Part shown: positions 58,194-64,000 of the stretch, piece after piece
Numbering within the stretch: the first letter of the stretch is position 1
Layout of the letters: each line of letters starts with the position of its first letter
Source: a virus
Reading direction: 5' to 3' (one strand)
Length of the DNA: 64,000 nt
IMG/VR virus record: IMGVR_UViG_3300003322_000423
Location: 1-64,000 of that record
Translations under genes and position numbers: made by a program
Notes under the pieces: model-generated
What the model saw: the letters and a program-made list of their open reading frames with translations, nothing else
What the model was told of the DNA's origin: nothing
Databases searched by the model: none

Positions 58194-58266
58194 AGCCCCC
58201 AGTACGATTTGAACGCACGACCTGCCGCTTACAAGGCGGCTGCTCTAACCCCTGAGCTATGGAGGC
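58194..58266 (-). tRNA. tRNA-Thr (TGT)
   Basis: Acceptor GCCTCCA/TGGGGGC, anticodon stem GCCGC/GCGGC, loop CTTGTAA. Confidence 0.9.
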
Positions 58267-58279
58267 ATGTATTTAGTTA

Positions 58280-58352
58280 TGTGACCACAGGGAATCGAAC
58301 CCTGATCTTGCGGACCACAACCGCGTGCACTAGCCATTGTGCTATGGTCACC
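58280..58352 (-). tRNA. tRNA-His (GTG)
   Basis: Acceptor GTGACCA/TGGTCAC with an extra 5' G encoded (58352), the His identity element. Loop TTGTGGT. Confidence 0.88.
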
Positions 58353-58353
58353 G

Positions 58354-58427
58354 CTCCCGATCTATGACTCGAACATAGAACCTCTGCGTCCAGAGCGCAG
58401 CGCAACTACCAATTGTGCTAATCGGGA
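58354..58427 (-). tRNA. tRNA-Gln (CTG)
   Basis: Acceptor TCCCGAT/ATCGGGA, anticodon stem CTGCG/CGCAG, loop CTCTGGA. Confidence 0.88.
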
Positions 58428-58441
58428 TTGATTCAGTTATA

Positions 58442-58544
58442 AGACCTTACTACCCGACGACCTCGTGCCGCCCTAACCTAACCATGAACGAGAGGGGTTG
58501 CAACCACTGTGACATCTCGTTCCCCTACTTTCCTCGTAAGGTCT
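58442..58544. other. Nested inverted repeats between tRNA-Gln and tRNA-Asn
   Basis: AGACCTTAC (58442-58450) pairs with GTAAGGTCT (58536-58544). Inside, GAACGAGA (58486-58493) pairs with TCTCGTTC (58515-58522), and the inner loop contains the palindrome GGTTGCAACC (58496-58505). No gene is present. Confidence 0.6.
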
Positions 58545-58546
58545 CG

Positions 58547-58633
58547 CTCAGGTGGCTGGAATTGAACCAGCGAAGGATTTCTCCGAAACGGTTAACAGCC
58601 GCACCCAACATCGCCAACGGTTGGCCCACCTGA
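58547..58633 (-). tRNA. tRNA-Asn (GTT) with class II-like variable arm
   Basis: Acceptor TCAGGTG/CACCTGA, anticodon loop CTGTTAA on a short stem, T arm GCTGG-TTCAATT-CCAGC, discriminator G. The variable region is about 15 nt with a GGA/TCC stem and the D arm is enlarged, unlike normal Asn tRNA. Confidence 0.7.
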
Positions 58634-58638
58634 TCGCT

Positions 58639-59064
58639 TTATGCAATTATATCTGAACCCGAGTACAACCCTGTTCGGTACAGACGCTTTGCGGTCTTAC
58701 ACCTATCACATCTACAGGTCATCTCGTGATACATTCTAGCAGTGCCGTGGTAGTATTCACCTCGAATACCTTTATTCCAAGGCGTGATGGCACCGTCTCT
58801 CCACTGCTGTTTAGTCTTTTCATCATGACAAGTTTTACACACTACTTCACACTTGTCAAGTTCTTCTAGAATACTTTTCCAGGATCTATCTAAACCCGCC
58901 CCGGATAAAGTAAACGACTTTGTAGTGGGGTCTTTGTGGTTAAGCTCTAAATCATCAGGACTGCCACAGTCTACGCATTCACTACCGGACAGGTCAAATA
59001 ATTTTTGTCGACGTGTTTTACGTCGATTGGCCATATAGGTCTTCATATATTCGTTAGTAGGCAT
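58639..59064 (-). CDS. HNH endonuclease with C-terminal CRCxxC module (141 aa)
   Basis: Residues about 25-90 are an HNH nuclease: CVDCGSPDDLELNHKDP with catalytic His, and CKTCHDEKTKQQW. The C-terminus (about 112-135) has HGTARMYHEMTCRCDRCKTAKR, the same zinc module found twice in the protein at 6960-7292, with a preceding TPWNKG segment typical of NUMOD/DNA-binding linkers. The promoter at 59071-59099 gives a leaderless mRNA. It is the second nuclease inside the tRNA array. Confidence 0.88.
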   Translation of the reverse strand: MPTNEYMKTYMANRRKTRRQKLFDLSGSECVDCGSPDDLELNHKDPTTKSFTLSGAGLDRSWKSILEELDKCEVVCKTCHDEKTKQQWRDGAITPWNKGIRGEYYHGTARMYHEMTCRCDRCKTAKRLYRTGLYSGSDIIA

Positions 59065-59070
59065 ACATTC

Positions 59071-59099
59071 ATTTTAACATGAAATGCTCTACCAGTAAA
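59071..59099 (-). promoter_or_regulatory. Leaderless promoter of the second HNH gene
   Basis: Read leftward: TTTACT (59094-59099), a 17-bp spacer, TAAAAT (59071-59076), which ends 7 bases before the ATG. Confidence 0.65.
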
Positions 59100-59102
59100 G
59101 AG

Positions 59103-59173
59103 CAGGCCCAGAAAGAGTCGAACTTTCCCTTTGAGACTTGGAAACTCATGTGCTTCCGATACACTATGGACCC
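59103..59173 (-). tRNA. tRNA-Trp (CCA)
   Basis: Acceptor GGGTCCA/TGGGCCT, loop TTCCAAG with T-T next to it, discriminator G as expected for Trp. Confidence 0.85.
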
Positions 59174-59217
59174 GTGAGAGACCATGATAACACATAGTCT
59201 CTGTTTTGTCTATTCTG

Positions 59218-59287
59218 CCGGGATACTGGGATTCGAACCCAGGTAGGGCTTCAGGGACCCGGTACTTGGCCGCTGTACGATACCCCT
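59218..59287 (-). tRNA. Atypical tRNA, anticodon uncertain
   Basis: T arm CTGGG-TTCGAAT-CCCAG and D stem GTAC/GTAC are good. The acceptor AGGGGTA/TATCCCG has a 1:72 A-G mismatch, the variable loop is only about 2 nt and position 33 is C. Read from the 5' side the anticodon would be CTG. Other alignments give TGA or CCT. Confidence 0.5.
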
Positions 59288-59484
59288 ACCCACAAGGTCG
59301 ACTTCTTGCGGGCTCCCCTCAGCGTTTCGAACCGCATTGAGGGGCAACAGAAAACGTGTCAGCTTTCGCTGATCAAACCGGGCACCGAGGATATCTTAAA
59401 CCAGACTTCTAATCCCGCAGGACGTTGTCACTGGCTCGGTGCGCCCCCTTGTGCACAGGGCGCTAAGGCGACCCAGGGGGTTTG

Positions 59485-59557
59485 CGCTCTTGGAGGGATT
59501 CGAACCCCCGACCTTGACGATAGAAGCGTCTTGCTCTTTCCACTGAGCTACAAGAGC
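59485..59557 (-). tRNA. tRNA-Arg (TCT)
   Basis: Acceptor GCTCTTG/CAAGAGC, anticodon stem GACG/CGTC, loop CTTCTAT. It reads AGA/AGG, rare codons in high-GC hosts. Confidence 0.9.
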
Positions 59558-59623
59558 TTGGAGCCTGCACGTTGCCCTCAATGGCAGGCTCTATTCAGTT
59601 GTATTGACCCATCCTAAGGTCAG

Positions 59624-59698
59624 TACCGGTGACGGGGCTCGAACCCGCGTTCTTCTGACTGAGAATCAGATGAGCTTTGCCAACAGCTCCACACCGGC
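59624..59698 (-). tRNA. tRNA-Glu (CTC)
   Basis: Acceptor GCCGGTG/CACCGGT, anticodon stem TCTGA/TCAGA, loop TTCTCAG. Confidence 0.88.
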
Positions 59699-59799
59699 AA
59701 GCCCACAGCTTTTATTTCGGTACCTTCGGGCTGGAGTTCCCAGGTCTTACTTAGGCTGTGGCGGTATTCCAGAGTTACTTCGAATAGCCTCTAGAACCG

Positions 59800-59876
59800 T
59801 ATCCGAGACCGGAATCGAACCGGCGTCTTCTCCTGATTGAAAGTCAGGGCACCCCTGCCAACAGAGTAACTCGGAC
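59800..59876 (-). tRNA. tRNA-Glu (TTC)
   Basis: Acceptor GTCCGAG/CTCGGAT, anticodon stem CCTGA/TCAGG, loop CTTTCAA. Confidence 0.9.
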
Positions 59877-59967
59877 TTGGACCGGTTTTTGTTTCTAACC
59901 AGAGCACTCCGGGGGCTACCCGGCACTATACTGGCCCTAATTCAGAACCCGTCCCCGAAACTGAACG

Positions 59968-60043
59968 TACCTGTGAAAGGACTCGAACCTTCAAACCTTC
60001 TGATCCTAAGTCAGACGCCTCTACCAAATTGGGCTACACAGGC
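59968..60043 (-). tRNA. tRNA-Leu (TAG)
   Basis: Acceptor GCCTGTG/CACAGGT, anticodon stem TCTGA/TCAGA, loop CTTAGGA. The variable arm is shorter than usual for Leu. Confidence 0.85.
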
Positions 60044-60048
60044 TTAAA

Positions 60049-60124
60049 ACCCTGGGCTGGAAGCATCCAGCAGTATGGAAACTTATAGTGGTTGACTTGT
60101 GAGGGAAAACGCACTACCCAGGGT
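60049..60124 (-). pseudogene. tRNA-like element of 76 nt (possible decayed tRNA)
   Basis: ACCCTGGG (60049-60056) pairs with CCCAGGGT (60117-60124), forming an acceptor-like stem at exact tRNA length. A 5-6 bp hairpin GCTGGA/TCCAGC sits where the T arm would be. No standard T loop or clear anticodon arm. Confidence 0.4.
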
Positions 60125-60127
60125 CAG

Positions 60128-60201
60128 TACTCCGACTCGGACTTGAACCGAGGACACGCGGATTAAGAGTCCGCTGCTACTACCAACTGAGCTACCGGAG
60201 C
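60128..60201 (-). tRNA. tRNA-Lys (CTT)
   Basis: Acceptor GCTCCGG/TCGGAGT, anticodon stem GCGGA/TCCGC, loop CTCTTAA, discriminator A. Confidence 0.9.
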
Positions 60202-60505
60202 GAGAAAAAACTATTCTAGCATACCCCGAAGGGTGGCGGGTGGGGTGATTTCCCACAACAGAGGGCAGGCCATTAGCCGATTTAATTACCTCTGAACCAC
60301 ACGTTAGCCGCTAAGCACGAATTCAGGCGCATCGCTAAATGCCCTTCCGTCAACTTCCTCACCGATTGGCTCTGGATAAAGGGGTGGCCCTTTGGGGTGC
60401 CCGCCCAAGCTTACGTTTGTCTTCCGCCGTGTGTACAATCCATCCCCCGATCTGCATAGGGGATCGTTTCTGTCACCGCCCACACTTCCCGTCGGAAGTG
60501 TGTTG
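60202..60505. other. Gap in tRNA array without a recognisable gene
   Basis: About 300 bases between tRNA-Lys and tRNA-Leu(CAA). I see no T-arm signature, coding frame with a ribosome site, or strong hairpin that defines a gene. Part may be a trailer of the tRNA transcript. Confidence 0.4.
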
Positions 60506-60585
60506 TACCCACAGAGGGATTCGAACCCTCACGCCATAAGGCATCGCTTTTGAGGCGACTGACTATACCGTTCGTCTATGCGGGC
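60506..60585 (-). tRNA. tRNA-Leu (CAA)
   Basis: Acceptor GCCCGCA/TGTGGGT, loop CTCAAAA, variable arm with a GCC/GGC stem, discriminator A. Confidence 0.87.
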
Positions 60586-60589
60586 CTCA

Positions 60590-60751
60590 CCCTTGATTGC
60601 GCTACCACGCTCAAGGGCTTACCTCAGCTCTAGGTGAGGTCACAACAGCTCTCTAAACCCGGAGCCAGGGCGCCTCACGGTTTATGGTAGCTCCGTGAGA
60701 ACTTCAAGCTTGTGTCACCCCTCTGCCGGGGGGAAAGGAAACTCGGCAGAG
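60590..60751 (-). other. Run of four hairpins after the 60760 gene
   Basis: CCCTTGA/TCAAGGG (60590-60617), ACCTCA/TGAGGT (60621-60640), CTCACGG/CCGTGAG (60674-60699) and CTCTGCCG/CGGCAGAG (60721-60751). The last probably ends transcription of the 60760 gene. The others could be a structured RNA or processing sites. Confidence 0.5.
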
Positions 60752-60759
60752 AGGGACGG

Positions 60760-61161
60760 CTAAAGGTCTTCCACCATTATATGGAAACCGTATGCATAGT
60801 AGAAAGGGTTCCCCGCTGACCAGCCAACATCAAGCTTGAGCACATCACCCATGTCGGCGTAAATGTGCCAAGTCTGGTATCCGTCAGTCGTACCCACGCC
60901 CGTGATAATGTGGTCAACCATTTCGGGGTGGAGCAGAAAACCTTCAAGTTCTGTATAGGCGCAACAGTCGCTCTCACCGACAAGGGTCACTGCTTTACCG
61001 TTGTCCAGTATGATCCGGCCTTCGGGTGACACGCTGACGATTTTGTGGCCTACGACAGCTTCAGCAAGAGCATTCTTGCTGTCAACCATTGTACCGTTGT
61101 CTGTTTCTTCGTCAAGGATTTCCTCTTTGTACAGACGTTTGTGCTTGTACTTTTTGGCCAT
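60760..61161 (-). CDS. Conserved actinophage hypothetical protein (133 aa)
   Basis: The ATG at 61161 (AAGGAG, 5 nt spacing) is chosen because the longer frame runs into tRNA-Phe. MAKKYKHKRL has a basic start. The rest carries the phrases GESDCCAYTELEGFLLHPEMVDHIITGVGTTDGYQTWHIYAD, which I remember from many actinophage proteins of a single DUF family (probably DUF7448). No catalytic role is established for it. It separates tRNA-Leu(CAA) from tRNA-Phe. Confidence 0.75.
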   Translation of the reverse strand: MAKKYKHKRLYKEEILDEETDNGTMVDSKNALAEAVVGHKIVSVSPEGRIILDNGKAVTLVGESDCCAYTELEGFLLHPEMVDHIITGVGTTDGYQTWHIYADMGDVLKLDVGWSAGNPFYYAYGFHIMVEDL

Positions 61162-61180
61162 GATAACTCCTTTCAAAAAG

Positions 61181-61252
61181 TAGCTCCCCGGAGACTCGAA
61201 CTCCGCACTCAGGCACTTCACGCCCGTGCTTTTCCTGATAAGCTAAAGAGCC
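61181..61252 (-). tRNA. tRNA-Phe (GAA)
   Basis: Acceptor GGCTCTT/GGGAGCT, anticodon stem CGGGC/GCCTG, loop GTGAAGT, T arm CGGAG-TTCGAGT-CTCCG. It is the first tRNA of the array in transcription order. Confidence 0.85.
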
Positions 61253-61430
61253 ATTTGGATGTCGCGCAAGACTTTATGATAGTCCCACCACATCCTCTGT
61301 CCCTGCCCGGAGGCAGGTGCAGCCGTTTCATGTACACGCTATTCACTAGTCAAAGTTCTCGGTTACAGCTTCTCCGGTTTCCCGTGTCCCGCTGTTGTGA
61401 GTACTAACTTACCTGATCTGTGGAGGTCTG

Positions 61431-61800
61431 TCAACCCCTGATTCGCTCTATCTCGAAGATTCCTTCATTGGTGGTGTAAACGACCTTCTTCACACCGGCC
61501 AGTAAGAGAGCGTTGTAGCAGGCTGGACAAGGTCTCGCCATGCGTGGGTCACCTGCCCGGTTGACCCGTGCAACGTAGATGGTCGCTCCCTTTGACCGAT
61601 AAAAGGCACTCCCGTAGGACGGCCATCTCCGCATGGGTGGTGGCGTTCATGTGGTCTATGTCGGGGCGGTTGCGGAAGCGGTTGGTGGACCAGCCGAGCA
61701 CGTTGCCGTTGTTGACTACAAGGGCGCCAAGCTGCCAGCGATATGTGGAAGTTGAGGCAACGTCAAGCGCCCTCTTGATATAGCGTCTATGGGTGTTCAT
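61431..61800 (-). CDS. Cytidine/dCMP deaminase family gene split by a frameshift
   Basis: The N-terminal frame (from the ATG at 61800) reads MNTHRRYIKRALDVA..ATTHAEMAVLREC, with the zinc-ligand and catalytic HAE motif. The second half, in another frame ending at 61431, has IYVARVNRAGDPRMARPCPACYNALLLAGV with the PCxxC zinc ligands. Together they make one complete deaminase of about 120 residues. The two frames must join by a +1 (or -2) shift near TGCCTTTTA (61601-61608). It is either a broken gene, a base error, or programmed frameshifting. Role when intact: deamination of dCMP or cytidine. Confidence 0.8.
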
Positions 61801-61820
61801 ATGTCTCCTGACATGTCAAA

Positions 61821-61856
61821 GGGCCGGATGCGGTTCTCACCTTGTCCATCCGGCCC
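61821..61856 (-). terminator. Leftward terminator
   Basis: A 9-bp stem GGGCCGGAT/ATCCGGCCC (61821-61829 with 61848-61856). Read leftward it is followed by TTT. It lies between the 61891 gene and the deaminase gene. Confidence 0.65.
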
Positions 61857-61890
61857 GTTCCCCGAGCTGTCCCCTCCTAGGCTCGGGAGA

Positions 61891-62118
61891 TCAGAGAGAC
61901 TTAGCCAACTTGCGGGCTTCCTCTAGCAGATCCACCTGTCGCTGACGGCGGTTGTCCACGTAGATCTCGCTCAGTACGGCCTCAAGTCGCTTGACCTTGG
62001 TGGCTCGGATAACCTTCCAGCCGTCCTTGGTCAAAGCCTTACGGACCTTGTCAGCCACGGCCTTGGTAGGACCCGAGGTGATGGCGGATGCAATGCTGGT
62101 GGTGGGTGTCTTAGACAC
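61891..62118 (-). CDS. Small basic protein (75 aa), GTG start
   Basis: The GTG at 62118 has AGGAG six bases upstream. The protein (M)SKTPTTSIAS..ARKLAKSL is basic and helical in its second half (RLEAVLSEIYVDNRRQRQVDLLEEARKL). It may bind nucleic acid. No family recognised. It lies between exonuclease and deaminase genes. Confidence 0.65.
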   Translation of the reverse strand: MSKTPTTSIASAITSGPTKAVADKVRKALTKDGWKVIRATKVKRLEAVLSEIYVDNRRQRQVDLLEEARKLAKSL

Positions 62119-62198
62119 TACCGACTCCTAATTAGTTTGATTAGCAGTGATCAAGTAGGTATAGATTAAGGATGTTTGACAGAAAGTTCAAGAGGGGG

Positions 62199-62960
62199 TC
62201 ATGAGATGCCTGTCACATCGATACCGGCAAGGCGATGCCTGCCTCTACCGTACTTAGCACATCCCCGGCACTGAAAACGCTGATACACACCTGTGGTGGT
62301 GTATGCCTTTCCATCGGGACGCAGATCAGTTCCCCCACAGTTTCCACAAGCGTCTAGGTCGCCCGTGTAAAGACCGAGGTGGGGGTGGGGTTGAATCCAG
62401 GGTAACAGTTTATCATAAAGTTTTTCCGTCAATACCACATCTTGCTTGTTGTATTGGCGCATCAACTTCCACGCGGAAGCTTTACCTGCCATACAATCCA
62501 GCCAGAGCTGGAATCCGTTATGACTGGTTTTACCACCTAATCCCAACTCACTGGCCACGTGGTCAAGTTTGTTGCTGGCGAACTTGAAGTTTTTACGGGC
62601 TACTTGAAGGAGATCAACTTGAGCATACGGCGCCGGAGGGTCCATATCCGCGAGAATGAATTCGCGATTAAGGTGTTTGACATCGAAACTCTTAGAATTA
62701 TAACCTACTACTATGTCAGCTTCAGAAAGAAGTTCATGTGCCGCACGTAACATGACAGGTTTACTGTCGTGATAAGTGGAATAGAACAATACTTTCTTGT
62801 CCCCATGCCATTTGGCCGCGAATGAGATCATTTCCACAGGTTCTACCAACTGTGTAAGACCTATGGACTGATCAAACAACCCCCATGTATATGCGAGGTT
62901 GGGCCGGTTTTCTATGTCCAGCGTCAGGATTCTCGGACCTGAATAACTTTTGGATTTCAC
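62199..62960 (-). CDS. DnaQ-like 3'-5' exonuclease with C-terminal zinc ribbon (253 aa)
   Basis: A GTG at 62960 overlaps the upstream TGA (GTGA). Exo I motif is ILTLDIENRP, Exo II VGYNSKSFDVKHL, and Exo III is NKQDVVLTEKLY, all typical of the DnaQ/RNase H-like predicted exonucleases (RNase_H_2 type). The C-terminus (about 205-240) has CGNCGG and CRGCAKYG, a zinc ribbon probably for DNA or RNA binding. It lies two small genes downstream of the polymerase and could provide proofreading, which that polymerase fragment does not show. Confidence 0.88.
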   Translation of the reverse strand: MKSKSYSGPRILTLDIENRPNLAYTWGLFDQSIGLTQLVEPVEMISFAAKWHGDKKVLFYSTYHDSKPVMLRAAHELLSEADIVVGYNSKSFDVKHLNREFILADMDPPAPYAQVDLLQVARKNFKFASNKLDHVASELGLGGKTSHNGFQLWLDCMAGKASAWKLMRQYNKQDVVLTEKLYDKLLPWIQPHPHLGLYTGDLDACGNCGGTDLRPDGKAYTTTGVYQRFQCRGCAKYGRGRHRLAGIDVTGIS

Positions 62961-63142
62961 GCTTTCTCGTCCTCCCAAAGATTGGGAGTGCTGAATTGCT
63001 TCTCCCACACCTCCGCCGGTTGGTGCATACAGGTGCAACCCTTACAACCCCAATGGGGGGATTGCCCGTGTTGTTCAGCCGAGCCGGATTCATATGCTTC
63101 GCGGTTGCTGTCAGCCATATCGGCACAATGACTACATATCAT
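62957..63142 (-). CDS. Cys/His-rich small protein (61 aa)
   Basis: From MICSHCADMA at 63142 the protein has CSHC and GCKGCTCMHQ, a four-Cys zinc site. It is coupled to both neighbours by overlaps (11 bases upstream, 4 downstream). A longer in-frame start at 63217 is less likely. Possibly a zinc-binding accessory of the replication proteins encoded around it. Confidence 0.65.
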   Translation of the reverse strand: MICSHCADMADSNREAYESGSAEQHGQSPHWGCKGCTCMHQPAEVWEKQFSTPNLWEDEKA

Positions 63143-63278
63143 TTTCGACGTCCTCTTCTGCACATAGATCACAGTCGGGGTACAACCTTCTGTGCCATTC
63201 GTCGGCTGTCTCCCCACCTACCGCAGAGAGGTTTTTCTCACTGGAAGTCCCAGGTTGTGTAATCTCGGGTTGGGTCAT
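63132..63278 (-). CDS. Small acidic protein with CxxC (48 aa)
   Basis: The ATG at 63278 has AGGG five bases upstream. MTQPEITQPG..DVENDM overlaps the polymerase gene by 41 bases and the next gene by 11. It has CDLC near the C-terminus and a helix ADEWHRRLYP. Such small coupled proteins between polymerase and exonuclease may be accessory factors. That is only context. Confidence 0.6.
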   Translation of the reverse strand: MTQPEITQPGTSSEKNLSAVGGETADEWHRRLYPDCDLCAEEDVENDM

Positions 63279-64000
63279 AACCGCCCTTTTCCTCATCACA
63301 CGCGTAGGCGTAATCCGGACCAATACCTGTGTCCACGAAGAACGGAGTGTCCGTCTCGACAGGAACGTCTGTCATGACTTCTTCAATCAGCTTCACAGCC
63401 TCATGAACCTTGTCCTTGTGGATAGAGAAAACAATAGAGTCGTGAACCGTGAGGAGCACGCGGCCATAATTCTTCTCTCTGAGCATCTTAGTCAACAAAA
63501 TCACTCTTGTCAAGCAGATGTCAGATCCAGTGGACTGACTCTTGAAGTTGGTGGCCTGATTCTCCACCTTCCAGAGGTTGTCAGCGGTGATGAGACTCCA
63601 GCGACGCTTACGGCCGAATTCTGTGGTCAGTACGCCGGTCCGTACGGCTTCCTGCTTCCACCCTTCCTTGACCTCATTCCAGACCTTGTAGCGGTTCCAG
63701 AAAGCGTCCAGCATCTCTTGGGCCTTCTCCTTACCACCACCGATTGTTTTACGGATGTCTGGATTCTTGGAGAGTTTGCCCGCTTTGATGTTGTAACCGG
63801 AAGCCAGTACCACCGGCTTAACTGCCTTACGTTCCTCCGCTGTGACCTCTTCGTACGCCTTTCGGAAGATGTCCTGCGCAGTAGCTTTATAGATGTCGCG
63901 CGTTGTGAGGTCTTCAAGAAGCTGTGCATCCTTAGTGAGGTGATGCGTGACGAACATTTCAAGAGCCTTATAGTCGGAGTTGACGATAAGGTCCCCGTCG
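63238..64000 (-). CDS. polA-like: DNA polymerase family A, C-terminal part (runs off the window)
   Basis: The frame stays open to the window end, so this is the C-terminal part only (about 254 residues). Motif A appears as IVNSDYKALEMFV at the edge (DYKALE in place of DYSQIELR). Motif B region has AVKPVVLASGYNIKAGKL and motif C is LLTVHDSIVFSIH with the catalytic His-Asp. The three polymerase acidic residues are thus present. It would replicate the phage DNA. The 5'-part, including any exonuclease domain, lies beyond 64000. Confidence 0.9.
   Translation of the reverse strand, partial: DGDLIVNSDYKALEMFVTHHLTKDAQLLEDLTTRDIYKATAQDIFRKAYEEVTAEERKAVKPVVLASGYNIKAGKLSKNPDIRKTIGGGKEKAQEMLDAFWNRYKVWNEVKEGWKQEAVRTGVLTTEFGRKRRWSLITADNLWKVENQATNFKSQSTGSDICLTRVILLTKMLREKNYGRVLLTVHDSIVFSIHKDKVHEAVKLIEEVMTDVPVETDTPFFVDTGIGPDYAYACDEEKGGYDPTRDYTTWDFQ

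Noticed and set aside
62872-63126. Leftward basic frame across the exonuclease start and the small Cys/His gene
   Set aside because: It lies out of frame with two better supported genes joined by GTGA and ATG overlaps, and shows no motif.
1-64000. Integrase, repressor, attachment site, CRISPR array or insertion sequence
   Set aside because: None was seen: no tyrosine or serine recombinase, no transposase, and no regular spacer-repeat array. The window gives no sign of a temperate lifestyle.

Overview
The window looks like the left half of a large tailed (siphovirus-type) actinobacteriophage genome, most likely one infecting Streptomyces or a relative. The evidence is a canonical terminase-portal-scaffold-capsid-tail-tape measure order, a WhiB-like regulator (a family confined to actinobacteria and their phages), an Rpf-like wall enzyme (also actinobacterial), -10 boxes of TAnnnT type, intermediate base composition, and a large tRNA array. 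The overall style resembles the big tRNA-rich Streptomyces phages (Actinobacteriophage cluster BE-like). That last point is an inference from remembered gene order, not from a search.

Layout. 1-3480: small leftward genes in three compact promoter-gene-terminator units, a rightward HTH protein that may be the small terminase subunit, and about 600 bases of low-complexity DNA without genes. 3480-8613: a dense leftward run of about 23 very small genes, many cysteine-rich or membrane-bound, none of known function. 8678-31022: rightward virion module (large terminase, portal, scaffold, major capsid, connectors, tail tube, frameshifted tail chaperones, a 2123-residue tape measure protein with cell-wall-binding domains, distal tail and baseplate proteins). 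31054-40830: a leftward, end-to-end overlapping 13-gene operon with a primase/helicase and WhiB protein at the head, followed by sugar-nucleotide enzymes, four glycosyltransferases and a methyltransferase. 40906-44167: leftward secreted and membrane genes, including an Rpf-LysM-LysM-M23 wall hydrolase. 44261-46254: lysis cassette with two endolysins and a holin. 46312-54085: rightward tail fibres, including a beta-helix protein and a second tail-tube-like protein.

54453-61252 holds a leftward array of 28 recognisable tRNAs (two with atypical anticodon loops) plus one tRNA remnant. Together they cover all 20 amino acids and include an initiator-type tRNA. Interspersed are a predicted secreted GH43-like glycosidase, two HNH endonucleases and several nested inverted repeats. 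61431-64000 starts the leftward DNA metabolism region: a cytidine/dCMP deaminase split by a frameshift, a DnaQ-like exonuclease with a zinc ribbon, and the C-terminal part of a family A DNA polymerase running off the window.

How the parts may work together. The tail carries wall-binding domains in the tape measure protein and possible glycan-cleaving fibres for adsorption and entry. Secreted glycan and wall hydrolases (GH43-like, Rpf/M23) could act on neighbouring hyphae, spores or the host wall. The glycosylation operon could decorate virion proteins or a glycan. The tRNA set and nucleotide enzymes support replication and translation. The least explained systems are the glycosylation operon tied to the primase and WhiB, the Cys-rich small-gene block, and the structured elements between tRNAs.
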